A DNA stretch of 64,000 nucleotides, from NCBI GenBank assembly GCA_050694175.1, contig JBOGXA010000020.1, positions 3,053 to 67,052 on the forward strand, in the 5' to 3' direction. This document shows, in pieces, positions 32,026-40,485 of this stretch; within the stretch, counting starts at the first letter, position 1; every line of letters starts with the position of its first letter. A model generated the notes under the pieces. The model was given only the letters and a program-made list of their open reading frames with translations. It made no database searches and was not told where the DNA came from. The position numbers and the translations under genes are program-made. The stretch is from JBOGXA01 sp050694175 (GTDB lineage Bacteria; Actinomycetota; CADDZG01; WHSQ01).

Positions 32026-34335
32026 ATGTGGGTCGGCCGCCGCCTGCGCCGCTTGGAGGATCCCGCGCTGCTACGCGGTGAAGGCCACTTCGTCGCAGAT
32101 GGGGCGACGCACTCCGCCGCCATGCGGTTCGTAAGAAGTCCGGTCGCGCACGGCACCATTCTGGGAATCGAAAAGCCGGACGGAGCCGTGGTGATCACTG
32201 GCGACGACATCGCAGAGATTCCGCCGATAGTCGCTCTTCTTCACCGCGACGACTTCAAACCCGTGCCCCAGCCCATACTTCCGCGCGAGCGGGTCGTGTT
32301 CGCGGGACAGGCGGTGGCGGCCGTGATCGCCGACACCGCGGCGGAAGCCGAAGACGTCGCCGAACAGGTCTTCGTAGACATCGATCCCCTTCCCCCGGTC
32401 ATTGGGTTCGAACGCGCGTTGGAGGATGGAGCGCCACTCGTGCATGAGAGCGTTCCCGGCAACCTCATCATCGACTCGCGATTCGAGACGCCGTCTTTCT
32501 CAGAGACGTTCAAGCAGGCCGCACATCACGTCACGGTCGATATCCGCTCTCACCGTCAGAGCGCCATGCCGATCGAAACCCGGGGCGGTCACGCGGAGTT
32601 CGATCCATTCTCCGGGCGCGTCACACTGGTCGCGTCCACCCAGGGGCCCCACATGGACCGCACGGCGATCGTCGAGGTGCTCGGGATCCCGGCGGCCGAT
32701 CTCCACGTGGTTGCTCCCGATGTCGGGGGAGCCTTCGGGCAGAAGTACTCGCTCGCGATCGAGGACATCCTCGCGGTCTGGGCTGCGCGCAGGCTGAGGC
32801 GTTCGGTCGCGTGGGTGGAGGATCGCAGAGAGAACTTCACCTCGTCGTTCCATGGTCGCGACCACCGCTACATCCTGACGGGAGCATTCGACCGCGACGG
32901 CCGGCTCGCGGCTCTCAAAGCCGACATCGTCTGCGACGTCGGTGCATTCTCCTGCTACCCGGTCACGTGCGGCGTCGAAGCACTGATGGCGCTCGCCGAG
33001 ATGCCCGGTCCGTACGCGATCGAGGAGTACCGGTCAAGGTCGAGAGCGGTGGCCACCAATACATGTCCGATCGCCCCCTATCGCGGTGTGTCCCGGCCGG
33101 TCATCACGCTGGCTCTGGAACGGCTGATGGACACGGCGGGACGAGAAATCGGCATCGATCCGCTCGAACTGAGACGGCGCAATCTGATCACCGACTTCCC
33201 CTACCGCTCCGCCACGGGGCTGGTTTACGACAGCGGAAGCTACGTCGAGAGCCTCGACAAGGCCGTCGAGGTCGTCGATCTAGACGGCTTCCGTGCCCGG
33301 CAGAGGGAGGCGCTCGACGAGGGCCGCCGGCTCGGAATCGGATTCTCGACGTTCTCTGAAAGGACCGGGTACGGCAGCCCCGCGTTCGCGGCCCGGAACA
33401 TGGACGTCACCCTCGGGTTCGAGACGGTGCACATGAGGATGGAGCCGTCGGGCGACATCGAGGTGAGGATCGGTGCGTCGCCACACGGTCAGGGCCTGCG
33501 CACTTCGCTCTCCCAGCTGATTGCCGATGAACTCGGCCTCGAGCCACAGCGGATCCACGTCGTCCATGGGGACACCGAGCGAACCCCCTTTGGATGGGGC
33601 ACCTTCGCGAGCCGCTCGATGGTTCTCTCCGGCGGGGCATCCAAGCTCGCCGCTCAGGATCTGCGGGCCCGTCTGGCGGATATGGCCGCAGGGGAGTTGG
33701 AGGTTTCTCCGGACGACATCGAGTTCGTGGGGGGAGATGCGAAAGTGCGCGGCACCGGGTTGTCCATCGACCTCAAGTCCCTTGCTCGCCGGGCCTACTT
33801 GCAGGCCCACACCCTTGCAGCGGGAGCAGAGCCGGGTCTCGCCGTCTCCGCCACCTACGATCCGCTCGGCACGTTCTCGAACGCCTGTCACGTCGCGGTG
33901 GTCGAGGTCGACTCCGAGACGGGCCGGGTCTCGCTGCTCCGGTTCGTTGTCGTCGAGGATGCCGGCATCATCGTGAATCCGATGATTGCCGACGGTCAGA
34001 TCCACGGCGGCGTGGTGCAAGGGATCGCCAGCGCGCTCTTCGAGGAACTCGTGTACGACGATGATGGGAACTTGTTGACGACGTCGCTGATGGATTACCT
34101 CCCGCCGACGATGGCCGAGATCCCTGCCATCGAGATCGAGCATCTCGAGACAACATCCGATGCCTCGATTACGGGGGCCAAGGGTCTGGGCGAGGGCGGT
34201 GCGATCGGCGCGCCGGCCGCGGTCATCAACGCGGTCAACGATGCGCTCGGTGACTTGGGGGTTCAAGTGAACACGATCCCCGCGACCCCTGAGCTCGTAC
34301 TCGCATCCATCCAGGCAGCGAGGCAGAAGGCATGA
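32026..34335 (+). CDS. Xanthine dehydrogenase-family molybdopterin-binding large subunit B
   Basis: This is a 769-residue protein. It opens with WVGRRLRRLEDPALLRGEGH, then PHMDRTAIVEVLGI, GGAFGQKYSLAIED for the cofactor-binding loop, CPIAPYRGVSRPV at the substrate-side signature, and Glu723 in KGLGEGGAIG as catalytic base. Its stop overlaps the ATG of a 2Fe-2S subunit by 4 bp, so B and that subunit form a coupled unit without an FAD gene. The PYRGVSRP signature separates it from A and D, pointing to a different substrate step. Confidence 0.9.
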   Translation: MWVGRRLRRLEDPALLRGEGHFVADGATHSAAMRFVRSPVAHGTILGIEKPDGAVVITGDDIAEIPPIVALLHRDDFKPVPQPILPRERVVFAGQAVAAVIADTAAEAEDVAEQVFVDIDPLPPVIGFERALEDGAPLVHESVPGNLIIDSRFETPSFSETFKQAAHHVTVDIRSHRQSAMPIETRGGHAEFDPFSGRVTLVASTQGPHMDRTAIVEVLGIPAADLHVVAPDVGGAFGQKYSLAIEDILAVWAARRLRRSVAWVEDRRENFTSSFHGRDHRYILTGAFDRDGRLAALKADIVCDVGAFSCYPVTCGVEALMALAEMPGPYAIEEYRSRSRAVATNTCPIAPYRGVSRPVITLALERLMDTAGREIGIDPLELRRRNLITDFPYRSATGLVYDSGSYVESLDKAVEVVDLDGFRARQREALDEGRRLGIGFSTFSERTGYGSPAFAARNMDVTLGFETVHMRMEPSGDIEVRIGASPHGQGLRTSLSQLIADELGLEPQRIHVVHGDTERTPFGWGTFASRSMVLSGGASKLAAQDLRARLADMAAGELEVSPDDIEFVGGDAKVRGTGLSIDLKSLARRAYLQAHTLAAGAEPGLAVSATYDPLGTFSNACHVAVVEVDSETGRVSLLRFVVVEDAGIIVNPMIADGQIHGGVVQGIASALFEELVYDDDGNLLTTSLMDYLPPTMAEIPAIEIEHLETTSDASITGAKGLGEGGAIGAPAAVINAVNDALGDLGVQVNTIPATPELVLASIQAARQKA

Positions 34336-34805
34336 AGCACTCCATCTCACTCACCGTGAACGAGAGAGCCTACGAGATCGAGGTCGAAGCGCGGAAGACA
34401 CTCGCCGATGCTCTGCGCGAGGACTGCGGGCTGACCGGCACGCACCTCGGGTGCGAGCACGGCGTCTGCGGTGCCTGCACCGTCTTGGTAGACGATGAAC
34501 CGATCAGGTCTTGTCTCCTGTTCGCAGTTCAGTGCGGGGGCTCACGGGTCCGGACGGTCGAGGGCCTGGCGGACGGCGACGAGCTCCACCCCATTCAGAA
34601 GGCCTTCTGGGAGCATCACGGCCTTCAGTGTGGTTTCTGCACCCCCGGGTTCTTGATGCTTGCCGTCGGCGCGCTCGAGCGTGAGCCCAACATCGAAGAT
34701 GACCGTCTGCGGGAGGTGTTGTCGTCGAATCTATGTCGCTGCACCGGATACCAGAACATCATCACGGCGGTTCAAAGCGCCCGAGAAGAAATGAAGGAGT
34801 CGTGA
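34332..34805 (+). CDS. 2Fe-2S small subunit of a molybdenum hydroxylase (CoxS-like), first copy
   Basis: This is a 157-residue protein. The plant-type cluster is held by Cys41, 46, 49 and 61 (GCEHGVCGAC), and the second cluster by Cys100, 103, 135 and 137 (CGFCTPG, CRCTGYQN). Length and order match the small subunit of three-part xanthine dehydrogenases. It carries electrons from the Mo site to FAD. It is coupled to large subunit B by a 4-bp overlap. A close paralogue is encoded at 50319. Confidence 0.95.
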   Translation: MKHSISLTVNERAYEIEVEARKTLADALREDCGLTGTHLGCEHGVCGACTVLVDDEPIRSCLLFAVQCGGSRVRTVEGLADGDELHPIQKAFWEHHGLQCGFCTPGFLMLAVGALEREPNIEDDRLREVLSSNLCRCTGYQNIITAVQSAREEMKES

Positions 34806-34822
34806 TCGCACGCCGCGCACGG

Positions 34823-35962
34823 TTAGAGGTGCTCGAAGATATATAGGCCTCCGCCGATTCGATCGGTTACGAAGATGAGCCCATCCTGGGTGACGACGAG
34901 ATCGTTGAGCTGGATCGCGCTCTGCCCCGGCGGCGCCTCGGGTACGTAGTACGCGATCTCCTTGGGGTCACTTGGATCCCCCAGGTCGAAGACCCGCACG
35001 CCGGCGTTGAAGTAGGTGACGTAGACGGTGTCCGTGTCCACCATCCGGCCCGGCCGGTTCTCATGGAGGTTGTGAGGTCCGAAGCGTCCGCCGCGGTCGC
35101 AGTAGTCCCCTTCGGGGACGGGCAGCATGTTCACGACGCGGGGGGCGGCCGGGTCGGCCGTGTCTACGAGCCGGATCCGCTTGGGGACCTCTCGGCAGTT
35201 GTCCTCGACGGCCTCGTCGGCCAGGACGACCAGTGAACGACCCGGCAAGGGCAAGGCCGTATGCGTGCAACTGCTCTCGCTCGGATCGAGCTCGAGATGC
35301 GAGATCATCGCCGGCCGAGCTACATCCGACACGTCCAGTACGACCATGCCCCCATCCCACCAAGAGCAGTACGCGACTGGACCATCGAGTAGGGCGTGAT
35401 GCATCGCGTACTCGCGCTCGCCCACGTCCCAGCCCGGCTCCTCACCCCCGGCGACGTGGCTTCCAGGAAGCCACCACCTCCCGGCTTCGGTCGGAGCAGT
35501 CGGATCCGAAAGGTCGATGATCTTCAGGAGTCTCCCGACGAACCCGTCTTCGGTGGCGCTCACGTACGCATAGGGCGGCTCCCAGAACGTCATCCTGTGG
35601 ACGCCCTCTCCGGTCGTCGCAAAGAAGCCGATCTCCCTCGGACGCGACGGATCGGACACGTCGAAGACGTTTACACCAGCGGACCACTCATCGGCGTCCT
35701 GGGAAGGATTCTTTTCGTGGTTCACGATCATGATCTCGTCGGTCACCTGGACCTTGTGGGAGTGGGTTCCCGGCGGCGCCTCGATAACGGAAAGCACTCT
35801 CGGCTTTCGGGGGTCGCTAACCTCGAAAATCGACGTTCCGAGCCCCGAACGGCCCGCATGGGCGACATAGGCCACACCGTCTATGACGTCGATCTGCATC
35901 AGGTCGCCGGCGCCGTCCAAGGAGATGTGACCCACCAGCTCGAGACCGTTTTTCTCCGTCAT
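34823..35962 (-). CDS. LVIVD-repeat beta-propeller protein, first copy
   Basis: This is a 379-residue protein made of about seven repeats of the pattern 'x-V-D-V-S-D-P-x-x-P' (IFEVSDPRKPR, VFDVSDPSRPR, IIDLSDPTAPT, VLDVSDVARPA, LVDTADPAAPR, VFDLGDPSDPK). No signal peptide is visible. A distinctive segment DRGGRFGPHNLHENR recurs almost unchanged in the second LVIVD protein at 42703. It is the last gene of the second importer's operon. The function is unknown; a scaffold or binding role is plausible. Confidence 0.8.
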   Translation of the reverse strand: MTEKNGLELVGHISLDGAGDLMQIDVIDGVAYVAHAGRSGLGTSIFEVSDPRKPRVLSVIEAPPGTHSHKVQVTDEIMIVNHEKNPSQDADEWSAGVNVFDVSDPSRPREIGFFATTGEGVHRMTFWEPPYAYVSATEDGFVGRLLKIIDLSDPTAPTEAGRWWLPGSHVAGGEEPGWDVGEREYAMHHALLDGPVAYCSWWDGGMVVLDVSDVARPAMISHLELDPSESSCTHTALPLPGRSLVVLADEAVEDNCREVPKRIRLVDTADPAAPRVVNMLPVPEGDYCDRGGRFGPHNLHENRPGRMVDTDTVYVTYFNAGVRVFDLGDPSDPKEIAYYVPEAPPGQSAIQLNDLVVTQDGLIFVTDRIGGGLYIFEHL

Positions 35963-36012
35963 CTGAACTCCGATCGGCCCTCCGTGCGGATCCTCGTCAC
36001 GCGACTCAGACG

Positions 36013-36873
36013 TCAGCGGGCGCGGGAACTGCGCCAGAAGATGAACCGTCGATCGAGCATGTCGATCACCCAGTAGAGGAACAGGCCCAGGAACGCGAGT
36101 GTCGCCAACAGCGCGAACACGTAGTCGATTCGGAACCTGAAGCTGTAGAAGTGGATGAGGAAGCCGATGCCCTCGCGGGCGCCTATGAACTCGGAGACGA
36201 TAGCGCCCACCAGGGCCAGCGACATGGCTGTCTTGACGCCAGCCATGACCGTCGGCAGTGCGTGAGGAATGGACACTTTGGTGAGCAGCTGTCGATTACT
36301 TGCCCCGTAGCTCCTCATCAGCATGATCGGAGCCTGGTTCAGGGAATCGAGCCCGGCGATCGTATTGACGAGAACCGGGAAGAACGCAATCGCCGCGGCG
36401 TGCACGATCTTGGAGGCAACGCCGAACCCGAACCACAACAGGAACGTGGGAGCGAGCGCGGTCTTGGGAAGGGACTGGAACAGAACGACGTAAGGATGGA
36501 AGCCTCGCCGAAGGAAGCGACTCATCGCGATCGCCGCTCCCAGGCTGATCCCGACCACGGTGCCGATAGCGAATCCAACTAGCGTTTCATAGGTCGTGAT
36601 CCGGAGTGACAACCAGTAGGCCTCGTCGCCGAGCAGCGACCACTGAGCCGCGACGACCGAGGAGGGGGCCGGGAGCAAAAAGCTGTTCACCACATCCGAC
36701 TTGACCAGCGCTTCCCACGTGAGCGAGATGATGAGGAGGAAGATGACGGGAGCAGCAAAAGACAGGCCGCGCCCAAACCGGGCGGGTATCGAGGAACGCT
36801 CTCGCAGGCTCGCTGCCGCCGTCGCGCTCGCCGTGCCCTCACCGGCTTCTGCCCGACGTTGCATCAAGCTCAC
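36013..36873 (-). CDS. ABC transporter permease, SsuC/TauC type, second of two
   Basis: This is a 286-residue BPD-type permease with six helices, the first near APVIFLLIISLTWEAL. The EAA-like coupling loop is LMRSYGASNRQLLTKVSIP followed by ALPTVMAGVKTAMSLALVG. It belongs to the nitrate/sulfonate/taurine and pyrimidine-precursor importer class. A second, different permease is encoded two genes upstream, so the channel is probably a heterodimer. Confidence 0.88.
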   Translation of the reverse strand: MSLMQRRAEAGEGTASATAAASLRERSSIPARFGRGLSFAAPVIFLLIISLTWEALVKSDVVNSFLLPAPSSVVAAQWSLLGDEAYWLSLRITTYETLVGFAIGTVVGISLGAAIAMSRFLRRGFHPYVVLFQSLPKTALAPTFLLWFGFGVASKIVHAAAIAFFPVLVNTIAGLDSLNQAPIMLMRSYGASNRQLLTKVSIPHALPTVMAGVKTAMSLALVGAIVSEFIGAREGIGFLIHFYSFRFRIDYVFALLATLAFLGLFLYWVIDMLDRRFIFWRSSRAR

Positions 36874-36906
36874 CGGCGTAACACCACCTTCAACATCTCC
36901 GGACCT

Positions 36907-37716
36907 CTAGGTCGAATCTCGTAGCAAAGCCCTGACCTTGCCGATGTGGTGCGCGAACTCTGGGGAGCTGATGAGATCGGGCACTCGAGGTCGCGGTAGA
37001 TCGACATCGACTGCCCCGGCGATCTCCCCTGGATGACTGGTCATCACCACGACGCGGTCGGAAAGGATCAGCGCCTCCTGGATATCGTGCGTCACGTATA
37101 GGACGGTCTTCTTCAAGCGCTCCTGCAATCCGGAGATCTCGAAGACCAAGCGCTCACGCGTGAATTCGTCGAGCGCGGCCAGAGGCTCGTCCATCAACAG
37201 CAGATCCGGTTCCATCACGAGCACACGGCTGAGCGCCGCACGCTGTTGCATCCCGCCCGAGAGCTCCCAGGGATACTTGTTCGCGAATCCATCCAGTCCC
37301 ACGAGTTCGAGAAGCCTCTCGGCTCTCGACCTTCCCTCCTTGACCGACTCGCCGAAGATCTCAACCGGCAGAAGGACGTTCTTCAACACCGTTCTCCACG
37401 GCAGGAGAACGGGCGTCTGGAACATGAGGCCCACGTCCCGCCGCCCCTCCCTCGCCGGTTGACCGAGCACGAGCACCTCTCCGGCGTCGTACTCGGTAAG
37501 ACCGGCGACGATCTTCAGCACGGTCGACTTGCCACAGCCGCTGGGGCCGACCAGCGAGTGACAGCGGCCCGCTTCGACGTCGAACGAGATGTTCTCCACG
37601 GCTCGGACCGGCCCCGTCTTCGTCGCGTACGACTTGGTCAGGGATCTGATGCAGATCGCACCATCAGATCCCTGACCGTGGGTAGGTGTGCCGAACTCGT
37701 GGTTCTCAGCCAGCAT
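36907..37716 (-). CDS. ABC transporter ATP-binding protein, SsuB/TauB type
   Basis: The call starts at the ATG at 37716 (269 residues). Further upstream the frame would run into the binding-protein gene; a TTG at 37725 is possible. Walker A is GPSGCGKST, the Q-loop LMFQTPVLLPW, the signature LSGGMQQRAALSR, Walker B LLLMDEPLAALDE and the switch His YVTHDIQEA. The QTPVLLPW stretch is typical of this importer class. It lies between the binding protein and the second permease. Confidence 0.9.
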   Translation of the reverse strand: MLAENHEFGTPTHGQGSDGAICIRSLTKSYATKTGPVRAVENISFDVEAGRCHSLVGPSGCGKSTVLKIVAGLTEYDAGEVLVLGQPAREGRRDVGLMFQTPVLLPWRTVLKNVLLPVEIFGESVKEGRSRAERLLELVGLDGFANKYPWELSGGMQQRAALSRVLVMEPDLLLMDEPLAALDEFTRERLVFEISGLQERLKKTVLYVTHDIQEALILSDRVVVMTSHPGEIAGAVDVDLPRPRVPDLISSPEFAHHIGKVRALLRDST

Positions 37717-37754
37717 CTGCGCCAATGGCCCCCCTCGACGCCGAGTAGGTGAAA

Positions 37755-38825
37755 CTACCCCTCCACGGCGGCAACTTCCTCCTTGTCGAAATCGTTCGCC
37801 TCCTCGATCACGCCCGAGTCGTAGTGCGCCTCCCAGTCGAAGCCCGACTCGAGCTCCTCTTCCTGGACGAGGATGTCGTACGCAGCCTCCCAACCATCGA
37901 CGTTGATCTCGCCGTACAGATCACCGAAGGGCTGCTGCAGGTTCACGTAGTAATCCATCGCCAGCTCCGCGAAGGCGGGGTCTTCGCAGTTCTCGGGAGC
38001 GAAGTCACATCCGATCTGGAGTGCCTCGTCGAAGTTCTCTGCGGCCCAGTACGTGCCCTTGGCGAAGGCCCTCGCAAAGCGCGCAAGCGTGTCCTCGTTC
38101 TCGTCGAAGTAATCCCGGGCTGCCATAGCCACGTTTCCGGGCAGTTGCATGAACTCGTCCTGCAACACGTTCCTGAACTCGACACCTATCGACTGAAGCC
38201 CAAGCGTTGTGGCGTCCCCTCCCGCATAGGCGTCGATCTCACCCGACTGCAAAGCCTGAGAGACGGTTGGAGGACTGTCTCCCACCGGAAGGATCTCGAC
38301 GTCTTCTCCCTCCTCGAGATCGGCAAGACCCAGGGCGGCCCGCACGATCGGGACCTCGCCGCCGCTGAAGTCGGAGATACCAAGGGTCTTGCCCTCCAGA
38401 TCCTCCACCGACTGGATCGGGGAGTCGGTGGGAACGACGATGGCGAAGATGTTTTCCTGGTCGATCTGATAGAAGGACAGCGCGTCGGCCCCCTCGACGC
38501 CCGCAAGGAAGAGGGCGGCAGGAGGTCCACCGACGCCAACGTCTGCTTGCCCCGATACGAGCTGCTGGATGACCGAAGACGTCCCGTCCACGATCTGCAG
38601 GTCCACCGTGAGGTTCTCGTCCTCGAAGAAGCCGAGCTCCTCGCTCACGAAATAGCCGGGCATCGAGATGTCGGGCGGAAAAGCGAAAGCAAGCCTTACG
38701 GTGTCGGCCTCACCGCCGCCGCCTCCGCCTCCACCGTCGTCATCGCCGCAGGCCCCCGCGACGAGTGCCATCACCACAGTCGCCGCGACTAGAAAATGCC
38801 GACCGGTTCCTCTACTTCTTTTCAT
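37755..38825 (-). CDS. NMT1/SsuA-type ABC substrate-binding lipoprotein
   Basis: This is a 356-residue protein. The start at 38825 is chosen because GGGAGG lies 5 bases before it, ahead of the signal sequence (HFLVAATVVMALVAGA) and lipobox Cys26. A run of eight glycines links the lipid anchor to the domain. The fold begins TVRLAFAFPPDIS, with SVIQQLVSGQADVGVGGPP and TLGISDFSGGE as ligand-pocket landmarks. NMT1 proteins bind nitrate, sulfonates, bicarbonate or pyrimidine precursors; this context favours an N-heterocycle. Confidence 0.88.
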   Translation of the reverse strand: MKRSRGTGRHFLVAATVVMALVAGACGDDDGGGGGGGGEADTVRLAFAFPPDISMPGYFVSEELGFFEDENLTVDLQIVDGTSSVIQQLVSGQADVGVGGPPAALFLAGVEGADALSFYQIDQENIFAIVVPTDSPIQSVEDLEGKTLGISDFSGGEVPIVRAALGLADLEEGEDVEILPVGDSPPTVSQALQSGEIDAYAGGDATTLGLQSIGVEFRNVLQDEFMQLPGNVAMAARDYFDENEDTLARFARAFAKGTYWAAENFDEALQIGCDFAPENCEDPAFAELAMDYYVNLQQPFGDLYGEINVDGWEAAYDILVQEEELESGFDWEAHYDSGVIEEANDFDKEEVAAVEG

Positions 38826-38878
38826 GCTGCCTCCCAAGCCGTTGCTTCTTTGCCTCGCTCCCGCATCGAACCTCTTGT

Positions 38879-39697
38879 TCAGTCCTTCTCCTGCCAGAAG
38901 ACGATCCGCCGTTCGACGAACTCGACCGCCGCGTAGAAGAAGAAGCCGAGCAACGACAGGTACACGAGAACGGCGAATGCAAGATCCAGCTGGAGGGCGA
39001 AATTGAAGGACTGAATCAGCGATCCCATCCCTTTCAGTGCCCCGATGAACTCCGCCACGATCGCCCCCACGAGCGCCAGCGATGCCGCGGTCTTGAGACC
39101 GGCGAAGATGGCCGGCAAAGCGTCGGGAACGACGAACTTCCTGGTTGCCTGCCAACGGGAGGTCCTGTAGCTCCGCATCAGAAGACGCATGTCATCCGGC
39201 ACGGCCTCGAACCCCGTGATCGTGTTGATCAGGACCGGAAAGAATGAGATCGCTGCCGCGGTCATCACTTTTGAGGTCATGCCGTATCCGAACCAGACGA
39301 CGAACATCGGAGCCAGCGCCGGCTTCGGCATGCTCTGGAAAAGGACGACGAAAGGGTGAAGCGTTCGCCTGACGATGGCGAAGCTTCCGATAAGCCCGCC
39401 CAGTACGAATCCGACCGAAGCGCCCAGAGCGAAGCCGTAAGCCGCCTCGAGAGCCGTCGTCCAGACCGCTTCGTGGAAGTAGGATTCCCGAGCAAGGTCG
39501 ACGACGCTGGCTCCGACCGAGAGCGGAGCCGGAAGCCCGAACTCGCCCCCCATACCCGTCCTGACCAATACCTCCCAGATCGCCACAACGAACACGAAGA
39601 CGACCAGGGCGGGGACGAGCGCGGAGACGACGCGTCGGGGCAGGCTTTCCTCGGTGCGAGGCTCCGGTCGCTGGAGCGCCACCTCCTCGACTCCCAT
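38879..39697 (-). CDS. ABC transporter permease, SsuC/TauC type, first of two
   Basis: This is a 272-residue permease with six helices (first LVPALVVFVFVVAIWEVLV). The coupling loop is LLMRSYRTSRWQATRKFVVP followed by ALPAIFAGLKTAASLALVG. It heads the operon permease, binding protein, ATPase, permease, LVIVD protein. It shares the overall pattern with the second permease but is clearly diverged, consistent with a two-subunit channel. Confidence 0.88.
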   Translation of the reverse strand: MGVEEVALQRPEPRTEESLPRRVVSALVPALVVFVFVVAIWEVLVRTGMGGEFGLPAPLSVGASVVDLARESYFHEAVWTTALEAAYGFALGASVGFVLGGLIGSFAIVRRTLHPFVVLFQSMPKPALAPMFVVWFGYGMTSKVMTAAAISFFPVLINTITGFEAVPDDMRLLMRSYRTSRWQATRKFVVPDALPAIFAGLKTAASLALVGAIVAEFIGALKGMGSLIQSFNFALQLDLAFAVLVYLSLLGFFFYAAVEFVERRIVFWQEKD

Positions 39698-39716
39698 GTG
39701 CCGATGCTAGCAACGG

Positions 39717-39731
39717 TTGAATGTTATGTAA
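39717..39731. promoter_or_regulatory. Weak candidate operator TTGA-N7-GTAA (site 3)
   Basis: TTGAATGTTATGTAA lies 19 bp before the first permease and 67 bp before the second isochorismatase-type gene. The left half and spacing fit the cluster motif; the right half is GTAA instead of T(C/G)AA. The AT-richness of the site stands out. Confidence 0.3.
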
Positions 39732-39798
39732 AGGCGATTTAGTATGACTAGAAAAGCTCCCCGTGGGCCGGCGGCCCGTCAAGTGGAGAGACGCTTGT

Positions 39799-40485
39799 AT
39801 GAACGACACAGTCGTGCGCCTGCGAGGCTTGGAGCGGAAAGCCGATCCTTCGCATGCGGCTTTGATCGTGATCGACATGCAAAACGACTTCTGCGCCGAA
39901 GGCGGGATGATGCACAACGAAGGACGCAATCTCTCCCAGGTGCAAGAGATGGCCGGCAGACTCACGAATCTGATCGACGCCGCGCGTGACGCGGGCGTGT
40001 TCGTCGTCTTCGTCCGGAATACCTACTCGACGCCAGACAACTGGTACCTATCCGATGCCTGGCTGGAACAGGCCGAGAGGCGACGGGCGGGCAGCTACAC
40101 AGAACGGCCGGTGTGCGCGCCGGGCTCTTGGAATTTCGACTTCTACGGCGCCGTCCGGCCCCTCGAATCGGAGCCGATCGTAACGAAGCACCGGTTCAGC
40201 GCATTCCACAACACCGACCTCGACACGATCCTGCGGTCGAGACAGATACGAACGGTCGTCGCGACGGGCGTGGCCACGAATGTCTGCGTGGAAACAACCG
40301 TACGGGACGCTTTCATTCGCGACTACTACGTCCTCGTAGTCGAGGACGCCACGGCCACCTATTCCCCGGAAGAACACCGCGCGTCTCTTGCCACGATCGA
40401 CCGTTACTTCGGCGAAGTCGTCACGTCGGATCAAGTCGTCAAGATCTGGAGCCGGACATCATCCTCCACACGCTCTCGGGCGTGA
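39799..40485 (+). CDS. Isochorismatase-family cysteine hydrolase, second copy
   Basis: This is a 228-residue protein from the ATG at 39799, with GGAGAG before it. The triad is Asp26 (VIDMQNDF), Lys130 (VTKHRFSAF) and Cys163 (VATNVCVETT). The lid region NWYLSDAWLEQ and APGSWNFDFYGAV resemble ureidoacrylate-hydrolase/RutB-like relatives. It differs from the first copy through most of its length, so the two probably act on different amides. Its 3' end overlaps the stop of large subunit C on the other strand by 47 bp. Confidence 0.88.
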   Translation: MNDTVVRLRGLERKADPSHAALIVIDMQNDFCAEGGMMHNEGRNLSQVQEMAGRLTNLIDAARDAGVFVVFVRNTYSTPDNWYLSDAWLEQAERRRAGSYTERPVCAPGSWNFDFYGAVRPLESEPIVTKHRFSAFHNTDLDTILRSRQIRTVVATGVATNVCVETTVRDAFIRDYYVLVVEDATATYSPEEHRASLATIDRYFGEVVTSDQVVKIWSRTSSSTRSRA

